Part shown: positions 6,711-12,771 of the stretch, piece by piece
Position numbering within the stretch: the stretch's first letter is position 1
How the letters are laid out: the number at the start of each line of letters is the position of its first letter
Source of the DNA: Muribaculaceae bacterium
GTDB taxonomy: Bacteria > Bacteroidota > Bacteroidia > Bacteroidales > Muribaculaceae
Length of the DNA: 12,771 nucleotides
Direction of reading: 5' to 3'
NCBI GenBank assembly: GCA_024400895.1
Contig: JAKSMA010000041.1
Location: forward strand, 1 to 12,771
Program-made: the position numbers and the translations under genes
Notes under the pieces: model-generated
What the model was told of the DNA's origin: nothing
Database searches by the model: none
The model's input: only the letters and a program-made list of their open reading frames with translations

Positions 6711-7670
6711 ATGGATACCTTTGAAAAACATGAAAATACTGATATAGAGACTGAATGCACGCTGCCGATGCCTCTTGAGCAGATGATAGCAGTGAATCGG
6801 AGTCGCAAAGAGGAGGGGCTCTCGCCGTATGACCCGCTCACGGGCGAAGGATGCTGCGGCGAGCGAAAGCGTGTGTCGTTGCCCTCCATAGGCGAAGTGT
6901 GGCTCCCGACGGCTATGCTTGAAACCGAGTCGTTGGAGGCACTGAACGATGAACTGACCTATAAAAAGACTCGCATTAAATATGACTTTGAATATTGGTG
7001 TGCGCTATGTGCCACCGTGCGCGACAAGGTGAGCGGCCGTAATGTGAAACTTCACTTGAATGCGCCGCAACGCCATGTGCTTGAAGATTTGGAACGCCAG
7101 CGTCTGTCGGGGAAAGGCGTGCGCATGATATTGCTGAAAGCCCGGCAATGGGGTGGCTCTACGCTGGTGCTGATGTATATGGCGTGGATTCAACTGGTGC
7201 TGCGACGCAACTGGAACAGCATCATCTGTGGCCACAAGCGGGGAACGTCGAGTGTGATAAAAGGCATGTACACCAAACTTTTGAACCATTACCCGAAAGA
7301 GCTGCTTGAAGATGGAAAACGACTTGAATTCAAAACCTTTGAAGGCAATGCCAATGCGAAAATTATCACGGGGCGTGATTGCCTGGTGCTGCTCGGCACG
7401 GCACAGACCGACGATGTGGTGCGTGGCTACGACATAGCCATGGCACACTTGAGCGAAGTGGCGTTCTGGCCCACATCTACGATGCGAAATCCTGAAGATG
7501 TGATGCGTTCCATCGATGGCTCGTTGCTCGTGGGCGGACTTACGGTGGAGGTGCTCGAATCCACAGCCAACGGCATTGGCACTTATTTTCAAAATGAGAG
7601 GGTGCATTCGGTGAATGGCGAGAGCGACAAGCTGGCGGTGGTTGTTCCTTGGATCGAAATAGCAATCTAG
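6711..7670 (+). CDS. Phage terminase large subunit, ATPase half (ends at in-frame amber)
   Basis: The 319-residue N-terminal half of a phage DNA-packaging terminase, the motor that drives DNA into procapsids. Residues 117-128 (NAPQRHVLEDLE) are a Q-motif-like adenine-binding element. KARQWGGST at 143-151 is the terminase-type Walker A. AMAHLSEVAFW with Ser248-Glu249 is the Walker B and catalytic glutamate. ESTANG (283-288) is the coupling motif III. The YDPLTGEGCCGER segment (40-52) is typical, from memory, of a Bacteroidales terminase family. The frame ends at TAG 7668-7670 right after PWIEIAI. The same frame continues with RLPVDEAEIP and the nuclease domain, so the stop cuts one ancestral gene of about 641 codons at the domain hinge. 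Family members as I recall them have Tyr at this place, so TAT/TAC to TAG is a plausible single change. It may be a pseudogene, a readthrough gene, or two separately made halves. Confidence 0.85.
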   Translation: MDTFEKHENTDIETECTLPMPLEQMIAVNRSRKEEGLSPYDPLTGEGCCGERKRVSLPSIGEVWLPTAMLETESLEALNDELTYKKTRIKYDFEYWCALCATVRDKVSGRNVKLHLNAPQRHVLEDLERQRLSGKGVRMILLKARQWGGSTLVLMYMAWIQLVLRRNWNSIICGHKRGTSSVIKGMYTKLLNHYPKELLEDGKRLEFKTFEGNANAKIITGRDCLVLLGTAQTDDVVRGYDIAMAHLSEVAFWPTSTMRNPEDVMRSIDGSLLVGGLTVEVLESTANGIGTYFQNERVHSVNGESDKLAVVVPWIEIAI

Positions 7671-7673
7671 CGG

Positions 7674-8636
7674 TTGCCTGTGGATGAGGCTGAGATTCCG
7701 CAATTGTGGGCAAGTCTGGACGACTACGAACGTGAGCTTTGGAACAATGGGTGCACGTTGGAGATGATTAAGTGGTATCACGAAAAACGCAAGAGTTATC
7801 TCTCGCACGAAAAGATGATGGCGGAATTTCCCACCAGCGCTACCGAAGCATTCCGCACCACAGGCAAATGCGTGTTCTCGCTGTCGCGCCTTGATGAGAT
7901 GCGTAAGCATTGCTGCGCGCCGCTCAAGGTGGGCGAAGTGAAACGTGTTGGCAGTAAAGTGAAAATCGTGAAAGAAGGTGAGCCTCGCTTGAAGGTGTGG
8001 AAAATGCCCATGAAAGACCTTTCTGAAAGCAGATATGTGGTAGGGGTGGACATCGGTGGCAGAAGCGACAGTGCCGACTATTCGGTGATTTCGGTAATTG
8101 ATTGCAGTGAGCGTGTGTGTGAAACCGTGGCACAGTGGCGTGGACATATCGACCACGATTTGCTGATAGAAAAAGCCATCTTGCTCGCCACATTCTATAA
8201 TAATGCCTTGCTGGCTGTGGAAAGTAACACGCTCGAAACTCACGCATCCGACGGCAAGTCGGCATTTTTACTGGAACAGCTGAAGAAGAATTACCGCAAT
8301 GTGTATCGCAGAAAGCATGGGAAGTTGGGCTTTCAAACCAATGTGCTCAGCAAGAGGCAACTGGTGAATAACTTTGTGACGATGGTGAGAGAAGGACTGT
8401 TTGTGGAGCACGACAGCGACGCCATCGACGAGATGAGCTGGTATGAAGAAAAAGTGGGCGGTGGATTCGGCGGTATCAAAGGCAAGCACGACGACATCGT
8501 GATGTCGCGCGGCATCGCCCTTGTGGCAAATAGTTCTTATCATGCCGTGGTTTCCGATTATAGCGACGTTATTTCTGAAAGCGGAACGCAAACGTCTGAG
8601 AGTGAATCGCTTGATGGGACTATGCGTAGTCAGTGA
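7674..8636 (+). CDS. Phage terminase large subunit, nuclease half (downstream of the amber codon)
   Basis: The C-terminal half of the terminase, in the same frame as the ATPase half and one codon after its TAG. It carries the RNase H-like nuclease that cuts concatemeric phage DNA. Acidic catalytic residues are in place: VGVDIGGRSDSADYS (Asp126 counted from the TTG at 7674), LAVESNTLETH (Glu183) and KHDDIVMS (Asp273/Asp274). The linker segment LDDYERELWNNGCTLEMIKWY joins it to the ATPase. The only nearby start is a TTG at 7674 without a ribosome-binding site, so independent translation is doubtful; later Met codons would cut into the linker. It ends with TGA. Beyond the one amber codon I see no further stop, frameshift or lost motif, which suggests that inactivation is recent or that the codon is tolerated. 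A structured intergenic region with a hairpin at 8741-8776 follows. Confidence 0.8.
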   Translation: MPVDEAEIPQLWASLDDYERELWNNGCTLEMIKWYHEKRKSYLSHEKMMAEFPTSATEAFRTTGKCVFSLSRLDEMRKHCCAPLKVGEVKRVGSKVKIVKEGEPRLKVWKMPMKDLSESRYVVGVDIGGRSDSADYSVISVIDCSERVCETVAQWRGHIDHDLLIEKAILLATFYNNALLAVESNTLETHASDGKSAFLLEQLKKNYRNVYRRKHGKLGFQTNVLSKRQLVNNFVTMVREGLFVEHDSDAIDEMSWYEEKVGGGFGGIKGKHDDIVMSRGIALVANSSYHAVVSDYSDVISESGTQTSESESLDGTMRSQ

Positions 8637-8740
8637 TGTAGGGGGCGGATGGGGGCAAAAAAAAGGGACAGTCTCCCGACTTTCCCATTTCCTTAAATAC
8701 ACAATTATCTATAAAACAACTATTTTGAATCAAAATGATA

Positions 8741-8776
8741 AGATTTGCTCTCGGGCAAAACCGAGAGAGCAAATCT
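8741..8776. terminator. Hairpin terminator between terminase and the candidate small RNA
   Basis: AGATTTGCTCTC (8741-8752) pairs with GAGAGCAAATCT (8765-8776), 12 base pairs with a 12-base loop that can close further through CGG/CCG. On the plus strand it could end terminase transcription about 100 bases after its stop; on the minus strand it is ideally placed as the 3' end of the small RNA starting near 8918. Flanking T-richness is moderate on both sides. Confidence 0.75.
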
Positions 8777-8918
8777 GTATTATTTGTTAATAGGATTCCA
8801 AACGAGTCGACTTAGATTTGCAGTTTCTTAATGATGCCGAATTCGTTTGTGATATGTAAATATGATATCCCCTACGCCAAATTATCGAAGTGTTTCGATT
8901 GAGACTGCTAACAAATAA
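8741..8918 (-). ncRNA. Candidate structured small RNA (6S-like or Bacteroidales-specific)
   Basis: A transcription unit of about 178 bases without an open reading frame. It has a full Bacteroidota promoter upstream (8924-8954) and an intrinsic terminator at its end (8741-8776). The predicted start near 8918 coincides with the first base of a closing stem: TTATTTGTTA (minus strand, 8918-8909) pairs over ten bases with TAACAAATAA (8789-8780). The enclosed 119 bases include a small hairpin (ATCGAA/TTCGAT at 8899-8884, four-base loop) and another (GATAT/ATATC near 8869-8851). A long closed rod with an internal loop and a terminator directly after it, of this size, is the layout of 6S RNA, the RNA polymerase-binding regulator, and of the Bacteroidales-1 motif. 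I cannot confirm either by covariance, so the identity is open; that it is a small RNA gene is better supported. Confidence 0.62.
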
Positions 8919-8923
8919 CACTG

Positions 8924-8954
8924 CAAAGATACAACAAAATTTTATATTTGCAAA
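8924..8954 (-). promoter_or_regulatory. Near-perfect Bacteroidota promoter for the minus-strand small RNA
   Basis: Read on the minus strand: TTTG (8954-8951), 19 bases, TATCTTTG (8931-8924). Both boxes match the Bacteroidota consensus exactly at the accepted spacing; it is one of the two best promoters in the window. There is no protein gene downstream on this strand before the terminase 3' end, so it must serve a non-coding transcript. Confidence 0.75.
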
Positions 8955-8965
8955 TGTTTTAATTA

Positions 8966-9003
8966 AAAAATATCACTTTTTTGCGAGAAAAAGTGATATT
9001 TTT
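8966..9003. terminator. Bidirectional terminator of the 800-residue protein gene
   Basis: AAAAATATCACTTTTT (8966-8981) and AAAAAGTGATATTTTT (8988-9003) are perfect 16-base reverse complements with the six-base loop TGCGAG. It lies 30 bases past the stop codon of the leftward gene at 9033 and gives a T-run on both strands. It also isolates that gene from the small RNA promoter only a few bases further left. Confidence 0.8.
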
Positions 9004-9032
9004 GTTTGTTAGAAGCCTGAAAAGATTAATTT

Positions 9033-11435
9033 TTAGTTGTTGGATGTGTATAAATCTGTGGTGTGAATGATTGTTCCTGTTGGTGCAGTGCCTTCAATGT
9101 GAATCCTTACGCTGCGTGAAGGTTGCGAAAACACAGGAAGCATGATGGGGGCGTTCACATCACCGTCGACTTTTGCGCTACAGAGCGTGAATCCGTGACA
9201 ACTTTCTCCACGCTCGCCAAGGAGCGAAAGACGGAGGTGCAGATTTTCTCCGAAAATATTCCAGATAATGTGGTCGATGCGCTCGTGCATGCTCGGAGAT
9301 AGCAGAATGGGGTGGGAAAGATAGTTGATAGTTTGCTCTGCAGACAAAGATTTGCAGATATTGAGCACCCTGCCATCGTCAGCGATTAGCAGTGCTCGGG
9401 TGCCATCGAAGAATGCCGACTGTGCTTTCTGCGTGAGGTGGCAGAAATAGCCTTCGGCATCGGCGATGGAGAGTGCGCCATCGGTGTGCAGTAGCCACAG
9501 CTCTTGCTCTGCATCGTTCCACACCATGGTCGTGATGTCGTTGGCAGGGAGGATGACTTTCACTTTTGAGCCCTCGATGGTGCACAACTGCTGGTGGCGG
9601 CAGACAAACCATATTTTCCCACCACCGGCAATGGGGCTTGATAGTGCGTCGATTGTTTTGCGACTCATCAACTTTGCTTCGCCGAACTCGCCTTTACTCG
9701 ATTGCGGAATCACAAATATGCCTTGGTCGGTGAACATGTAAAGAGGGTATCGTCCGAATCCGCCCGAATAGATGGGGCGTTCTGCGGCTGTGAGGGCAAG
9801 GATTTTTGCTCCTGTAGTGGTTTTGCTGTATTCCTGTACGATGGGTTGGCCGATAGCGGTCACGGTGAGTCGACCTTCGGCGTGTGCCGTGGTATTGTGG
9901 GTGGTAGCGGTGCTTGGCGTGGCGCTTTGTAGGCTGATGGGCTGCAGACTGGTGTCGTAGCATGCTGCTATTCCACAGTTATATACTGGTGAAAGTTCGT
10001 GCTCAATGGCTTTTGTTACCGTCCCCGATTTGATTTCGATGCGTAGCGAAGTGGCAGAAAGATGTGGGGCGCAGATGAGAGGGTTGATGGCAGAAGGAGT
10101 GAACGGGTAGGAGTGGCTGCTGACGATGACGGATTCGCCCGCTTGTTCAATCACCTTTACCGTGCACGCCGCGGCGCTGAAAGGTGGCAGAAACGCACCC
10201 GCAGGATGCCAGCGCGAGACGATGCGTTCGCTCCCACCACCCATATACAGGCGTCCACTGTGAGCCATAGTGCACGCTGGCAAGTGCTCGTGGTTGCATC
10301 GGTGTGTGATGGCAGCGCATTCTGTGCCAGTGAGTGATTGCGCGAAACCGCTTGATTGGCCAAGCGTGAAAGATGGAATTGCGGGGAGGACGGAACTTGG
10401 GTTACGGCTGATGCCCCACGCACGAAATTCGTGATTCTCCAACGCCCCGATTTGTGTGCACGAGGCAATCACTTGCCATCGGCTGTTCATCAATTCATCC
10501 ACTATGGCACTCTTGCTTCGTGGCGCAGGCCCAAACTCCGCGATATATCGGCGTGTGCCCACCGATGTGGTGGCCATGCGATAGTCGAGCAAAGCAGTGT
10601 TTGCCACATTCACCTCTTGGGTGGCCAAGATGTCGATAGATTTGATAAGGTGTTGCCATTCTTGCTTGATGCCACTTACCACGCTAATGCCAAGTTGATA
10701 GGTGGGCAAAGAGAGCGAGGTGGCAGAGATGCCAGTGTAATGGCCGCCTGAAGATACGGCTTCGCCCTGGGTGCGGTATTGGTTTTTCACGGTGTCGAAT
10801 CCAATCATCACGGGTGCGCTCATCCACAGGTATTCATCGTTGGTCATCTTCACAGCATAGCGTACGAGTATGGGGCGAGTGAATTCGCCGTCGTCTGCCG
10901 CCGATTTCTGCAGATGCTGGTAGGCGCTGCGAATGATTGAGGCAAGCGAGCGAATGTCGTCGGAGGGAAGAGGAGTGCGCCAGTCGGTGAGGGGTGTGAT
11001 GAAATTGTATTGGGGGATATCTTCCGAAATGTTGCCAGTGCTGATAGCCGACAGGTGCAGCTCGGGAATCGCATCGTCGAAATTGAGCAACTGGAGCGTG
11101 CCGTTGTGGTTGGTGAAATACAAGATGCCATCGGATGTGTTCACAACCAGAAATTGTTCAATGCTGTGTGCTTCCCGCACATCTGCATCGGTGTGGTGAA
11201 AACGAGTGCCATCAGAAAAGAGGTCACCCGCAGAGGTGGTAATGTAACTGCCGCCCAGAATGCAGATGATACGGTGGCCAGTGGGAATGTGGGCAACGTT
11301 TTCGGGTGTGCCCACCACCTCCAGACTTTGGCATCGGCGTCGAAGGTTGACAGTGGTTTGTGCCTCGCCCGTAGGGGCGGCTTCTTCGTTGTGAAAAAAT
11401 GAAGAGGAAGAAGAACTGATTTTGATGTGTTTCAT
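9033..11435 (-). CDS. Large protein resembling phage tail/virion beta-propeller proteins
   Basis: An 800-residue protein without signal peptide or membrane segment; it starts MKHIKI followed by a run of six serines. I do not recognise a named family with certainty. The N-terminal part has NLRRRCQSLEVVGTPENV (about 29-46), then repeated short strands with GDLFSDGTRFHHTD and LVVNTSDGILYFTNHNG. The C-terminal part has RYPLYMFTDQGIFVIPQS, KLMSRKTIDALSSPIAGGG, IWFVCRHQQLCTIEG and LWLLHTDGALSIADAEG. These Trp/Phe-strand repeats resemble a beta-propeller, and the wording is like large tail-tube or stabilisation proteins that I recall beside terminases in Bacteroidales prophages. Its position, convergent with a terminase, fits this. 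No other structural phage genes are in the window. It has its own promoter (11466-11496) and terminator (8966-9003) and an intact frame. A housekeeping or surface role unrelated to phage cannot be excluded. Confidence 0.75.
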   Translation of the reverse strand: MKHIKISSSSSSFFHNEEAAPTGEAQTTVNLRRRCQSLEVVGTPENVAHIPTGHRIICILGGSYITTSAGDLFSDGTRFHHTDADVREAHSIEQFLVVNTSDGILYFTNHNGTLQLLNFDDAIPELHLSAISTGNISEDIPQYNFITPLTDWRTPLPSDDIRSLASIIRSAYQHLQKSAADDGEFTRPILVRYAVKMTNDEYLWMSAPVMIGFDTVKNQYRTQGEAVSSGGHYTGISATSLSLPTYQLGISVVSGIKQEWQHLIKSIDILATQEVNVANTALLDYRMATTSVGTRRYIAEFGPAPRSKSAIVDELMNSRWQVIASCTQIGALENHEFRAWGISRNPSSVLPAIPSFTLGQSSGFAQSLTGTECAAITHRCNHEHLPACTMAHSGRLYMGGGSERIVSRWHPAGAFLPPFSAAACTVKVIEQAGESVIVSSHSYPFTPSAINPLICAPHLSATSLRIEIKSGTVTKAIEHELSPVYNCGIAACYDTSLQPISLQSATPSTATTHNTTAHAEGRLTVTAIGQPIVQEYSKTTTGAKILALTAAERPIYSGGFGRYPLYMFTDQGIFVIPQSSKGEFGEAKLMSRKTIDALSSPIAGGGKIWFVCRHQQLCTIEGSKVKVILPANDITTMVWNDAEQELWLLHTDGALSIADAEGYFCHLTQKAQSAFFDGTRALLIADDGRVLNICKSLSAEQTINYLSHPILLSPSMHERIDHIIWNIFGENLHLRLSLLGERGESCHGFTLCSAKVDGDVNAPIMLPVFSQPSRSVRIHIEGTAPTGTIIHTTDLYTSNN

Positions 11436-11465
11436 AGTATGGAAATATTTAAATTATAAGTGCGT

Positions 11466-11496
11466 CAAAAATAGTATATAGGTGTATAAAAACTCA
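11466..11496 (-). promoter_or_regulatory. Promoter of the 800-residue protein gene
   Basis: On the minus strand: TTG (11496-11494), 20 bases, TATTTTTG (11473-11466). The -7 box matches TAnnTTTG exactly and the spacing is right. It lies 31 bases upstream of the start codon at 11435. Confidence 0.6.
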
Positions 11497-11584
11497 ATGT
11501 TAAAAAGGTTTTTCGCATATTTGTTGAATGTTTTTAGACAAATGCAATTATTTTTAGAGTTTTCTAAAAAATGTGGTAAAAATA

Positions 11585-11616
11585 TTTGGAAATGTGAAAT
11601 TTACGATATATATTTG
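11585..11616 (+). promoter_or_regulatory. Full Bacteroidota promoter pointing rightwards, no protein gene downstream
   Basis: TTTG (11585-11588), 20 bases, TATATTTG (11609-11616) matches both boxes and the spacing. The region around it is very AT-rich, so a chance match is more likely than for the promoter at 8924. Downstream on this strand there is only a six-codon open frame before the hairpin at 11677-11712. Confidence 0.5.
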
Positions 11617-11620
11617 GGGT

Positions 11621-11714
11621 ATCAAATAGAGAACATAGTTTTCTGATGATATATATGTTTTTATAGATTGTAGATTTTAAGGAGCCCACGCTGTGAAGCG
11701 CAGGCTCCTTAATA
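11621..11714 (+). ncRNA. Candidate short RNA between the phage-like gene and the BACON lipoprotein gene
   Basis: The interval from the expected start of the promoter at 11585-11616 to the hairpin at 11677-11712 would give a transcript of about 90-95 bases with no useful open reading frame. Apart from the terminal hairpin only a weak AGAA/TTCT stem is visible. If termination is incomplete it would run antisense into the 3' end of the lipoprotein gene at 11739. The rest of the non-coding stretch 11436-11738 is AT-rich and holds nothing else I can name. Confidence 0.35.
11677..11712. terminator. Hairpin terminator with GNRA-like loop
   Basis: TTAAGGAGCC (11677-11686) pairs with GGCTCCTTAA (11703-11712); inside, CGCT pairs with AGCG around a GTGA tetraloop, separated by a two-base internal loop. 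It lies 27 bases beyond the stop of the minus-strand lipoprotein gene and is probably its terminator. It could also end the plus-strand candidate RNA, since TATTCTTT follows on that side. Confidence 0.7.
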
Positions 11715-11738
11715 TTCTTTGCCAGAAAAAATGCCTTA

Positions 11739-12173
11739 TTATTTTGCTCCTTCTTGCATGAAGCTGAAACTGGAGAATGTATCGCCAGCCGACACCTCTA
11801 AATAGCAGTAGCGGGTGATGGTGTCGTTGGCTGCAAAAGTCACAGTCAATGTGTGGCCATTGACTTTTGCATTGGTATAAGTGTTTTCTCCGTGGTAGGC
11901 AAGTTCTTCTTCGTAATCAAACTTTTCTCTCAAGGCGAAATACCTGTTATATGGTGTGCACCAATATGATTTATAGTTCTTGCACACGAAAGTGTAGGTG
12001 CCACCTTCCTTTGGGACGAATATGAATTTTGCATTATCCACATTTTGTGTTTTATATGAAAACTCTTCCCATTCCATGGGAGGCCAATTTCCCCCTATTA
12101 GAGTGTTGTCGTCGTTGCTGCATGCGCTCAGTACGAAGCAAAATGTAATTAATATAAGAGCGAATTTATTCAT
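11739..12173 (-). CDS. Small lipoprotein with BACON-like domain
   Basis: A 144-residue predicted lipoprotein. The signal peptide ends in LSAC, with Cys18 lipidated. The next residues, SNDDN, resemble the acidic lipoprotein export signal that sends Bacteroidota lipoproteins to the outer face of the outer membrane. Residues about 48-144 look like one BACON-type immunoglobulin-like domain: an opening FVPKEGGTYTFVCKNY, a middle TLTVTFAANDTITRYCYLEV, and the closing SFSFMQEGAK, which fits the usual Q-x-G ending. BACON domains are common in surface glycan-handling or adhesin-like proteins of this phylum and often act as spacers or mucin/glycan binders. Here it stands alone, so a surface role is inferred only. 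It is 91 bases downstream of the comF-like gene on the same strand, and the promoter is unclear (TATCTTGC near 12205-12212 is a poor -7 box). Confidence 0.75.
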   Translation of the reverse strand: MNKFALILITFCFVLSACSNDDNTLIGGNWPPMEWEEFSYKTQNVDNAKFIFVPKEGGTYTFVCKNYKSYWCTPYNRYFALREKFDYEEELAYHGENTYTNAKVNGHTLTVTFAANDTITRYCYLEVSAGDTFSSFSFMQEGAK

Positions 12174-12264
12174 ATTTTAATCTGTTGTTATTGCTGCTGC
12201 AAAAGCAAGATAAATATTTTAGAATGAACAATCTATCGAGTAAAAAATGAAATGTGTCTGTCTT

Positions 12265-12771
12265 TTATGTGAGGCGGGCTGCGGCGAGTGTGAAAAATGA
12301 GATGCGAATGCCGGAAATGTGGCGTATGCATTCGGCGCAACTGAGCATTGTGGCGCCTGTGGTAATCACGTCGTCGATAATCATCACATGCTTGTCGACA
12401 AGCGTTTCTGCAGCTTCGGGGATGGGGGCGTAGAGCCCTTGGGTGTTGAGCATTCGCTCGTAAGCCGATTTGTGGGTTTGTGTTTCGTGCCCCTTCACCG
12501 CATCTATGGCCTCGTAGATGGGAATGGAGGTGGCGTCGCTGATGCCCATGGCAATGTAGTCGGCTTGGTTGTAGCCGCGTTTCGCCATTTTCGTGATGTG
12601 GAGCGGCACAGGAATGAGATAGTCGATGCCGTCCCAAAAACCAGTGTCGGCTATGGATTCGGCGTAGCGGCGCGCCATCCAACGCCCCATGGAAGGCACA
12701 TTGCGATATTTGATGTCTTGAAGAATTTGTGAATATGGAGTGCTTCGCTCATAGAAAAAATAGGCTGTGGC
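12265..12771 (-). CDS. ComF-family phosphoribosyltransferase-like protein (5' end beyond window)
   Basis: The C-terminal 168 residues of a ComF/GntX-type protein; the open frame runs through the window edge at 12771, so the start is missing. The visible part begins ATAYFFYERSTPYSQ and continues ILQDIKYRNVPSMGRWMA, the usual segment after the N-terminal zinc-finger of this family. IPVPLHITKMAKRGYNQADY contains the family's KRGYNQ motif. VMIIDDVITTGATM is the PRPP-binding loop of type I phosphoribosyltransferases. ComF is needed for DNA uptake in naturally competent bacteria, linking the DNA translocation machinery to single-strand processing, but it is also found in many species not known to be competent. 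A GTG at 12699 could be mistaken for the start, but homology-like sequence continues upstream of it. About 60 residues are estimated to be missing from the usual length. Confidence 0.92.
   Translation of the reverse strand, partial: ATAYFFYERSTPYSQILQDIKYRNVPSMGRWMARRYAESIADTGFWDGIDYLIPVPLHITKMAKRGYNQADYIAMGISDATSIPIYEAIDAVKGHETQTHKSAYERMLNTQGLYAPIPEAAETLVDKHVMIIDDVITTGATMLSCAECIRHISGIRISFFTLAAARLT

Noticed and set aside
7668..7670. Evidence for a recoded genome in which TAG is a sense codon
   Set aside because: Another gene (2473-3252) ends normally at TAG after a complete protein, other genes use TAA or TGA, and only one internal TAG is seen. The second point is weak, since readthrough there would add only three residues, but nothing supports genome-wide recoding.
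7005..8243. Long minus-strand open frame (412 codons) opposite the terminase
   Set aside because: It lies antisense to clear terminase motifs, spans the amber codon, and has a His/Cys-rich composition typical of the shadow frame of a coding strand. No domain is recognisable.
8641..8667. G-rich run as a G-quadruplex
   Set aside because: Only three runs of three or more G are present and the last is separated by a nine-base A-rich spacer, so a stable three-layer quadruplex is unlikely.
1..12771. tRNA, rRNA, insertion sequence, integrase or toxin-antitoxin genes
   Set aside because: I looked on both strands and saw no cloverleaf, rRNA-like segment, transposase or recombinase motif, or small paired genes that would support any of these.

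Overview
The window looks like chromosomal DNA from a gut Bacteroidales bacterium, probably of the Muribaculaceae/Prevotellaceae type. Four things point there. Promoter-like sites follow the Bacteroidota pattern (TTTG or TTG, 19-20 bases, then TAnnTTTG). Clear Shine-Dalgarno sequences are absent. Secreted genes encode typical Bacteroidota parts: a C-terminal dockerin pair, a BACON-like lipoprotein with an acidic stretch after the lipid cysteine, a YARHG domain and a beta-flower repeat protein. The phage-type terminase also resembles those carried by Bacteroides relatives. Placement is inferred from recalled families, not from a search.

Layout. 1-242 is non-coding and rich in inverted repeats, including a strong hairpin terminator at 3-54 and an unusual palindromic stretch that copies the end of the next gene. 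243-2303 (minus) is a secreted multidomain protein ending in a dockerin. A divergent promoter region (about 2304-2472) separates it from a compact plus-strand run of four exported proteins: a lipoprotein (2473-3252), a PsbP/MOG1-like lipoprotein (3278-3847), a six-repeat beta-flower protein (3899-4318) and a YARHG-domain protein (4333-5292). This run is closed by a good intrinsic terminator (5320-5350). 5389-6591 is a secreted nucleotide pyrophosphatase/phosphodiesterase with its own promoter and terminator.

6711-8636 is a phage-type large terminase subunit whose reading frame is cut by one in-frame amber codon (7668-7670), exactly between its ATPase and nuclease domains. All recognisable catalytic motifs remain on both sides. 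The 400-base gap after it holds what appears to be a structured small RNA on the minus strand (about 8741-8918) with a near-perfect promoter, a closing stem and a terminator. A bidirectional terminator (8966-9003) then faces a convergent 800-residue protein (9033-11435, minus) that resembles phage tail or virion proteins of the beta-propeller kind. Terminase and this protein look like an orphan phage-derived pair; no portal, capsid or integrase gene is visible.

The right end holds a possible second short RNA on the plus strand (promoter 11585-11616, hairpin 11677-11712), a small BACON-like surface lipoprotein (11739-12173, minus) and the 3' part of a ComF-family phosphoribosyltransferase gene running off the window (12265-12771, minus).

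The most interesting items are the amber-split terminase, the two promoter-plus-terminator units without an open reading frame, the four-gene envelope operon, and the palindromic stretch downstream of the dockerin gene.
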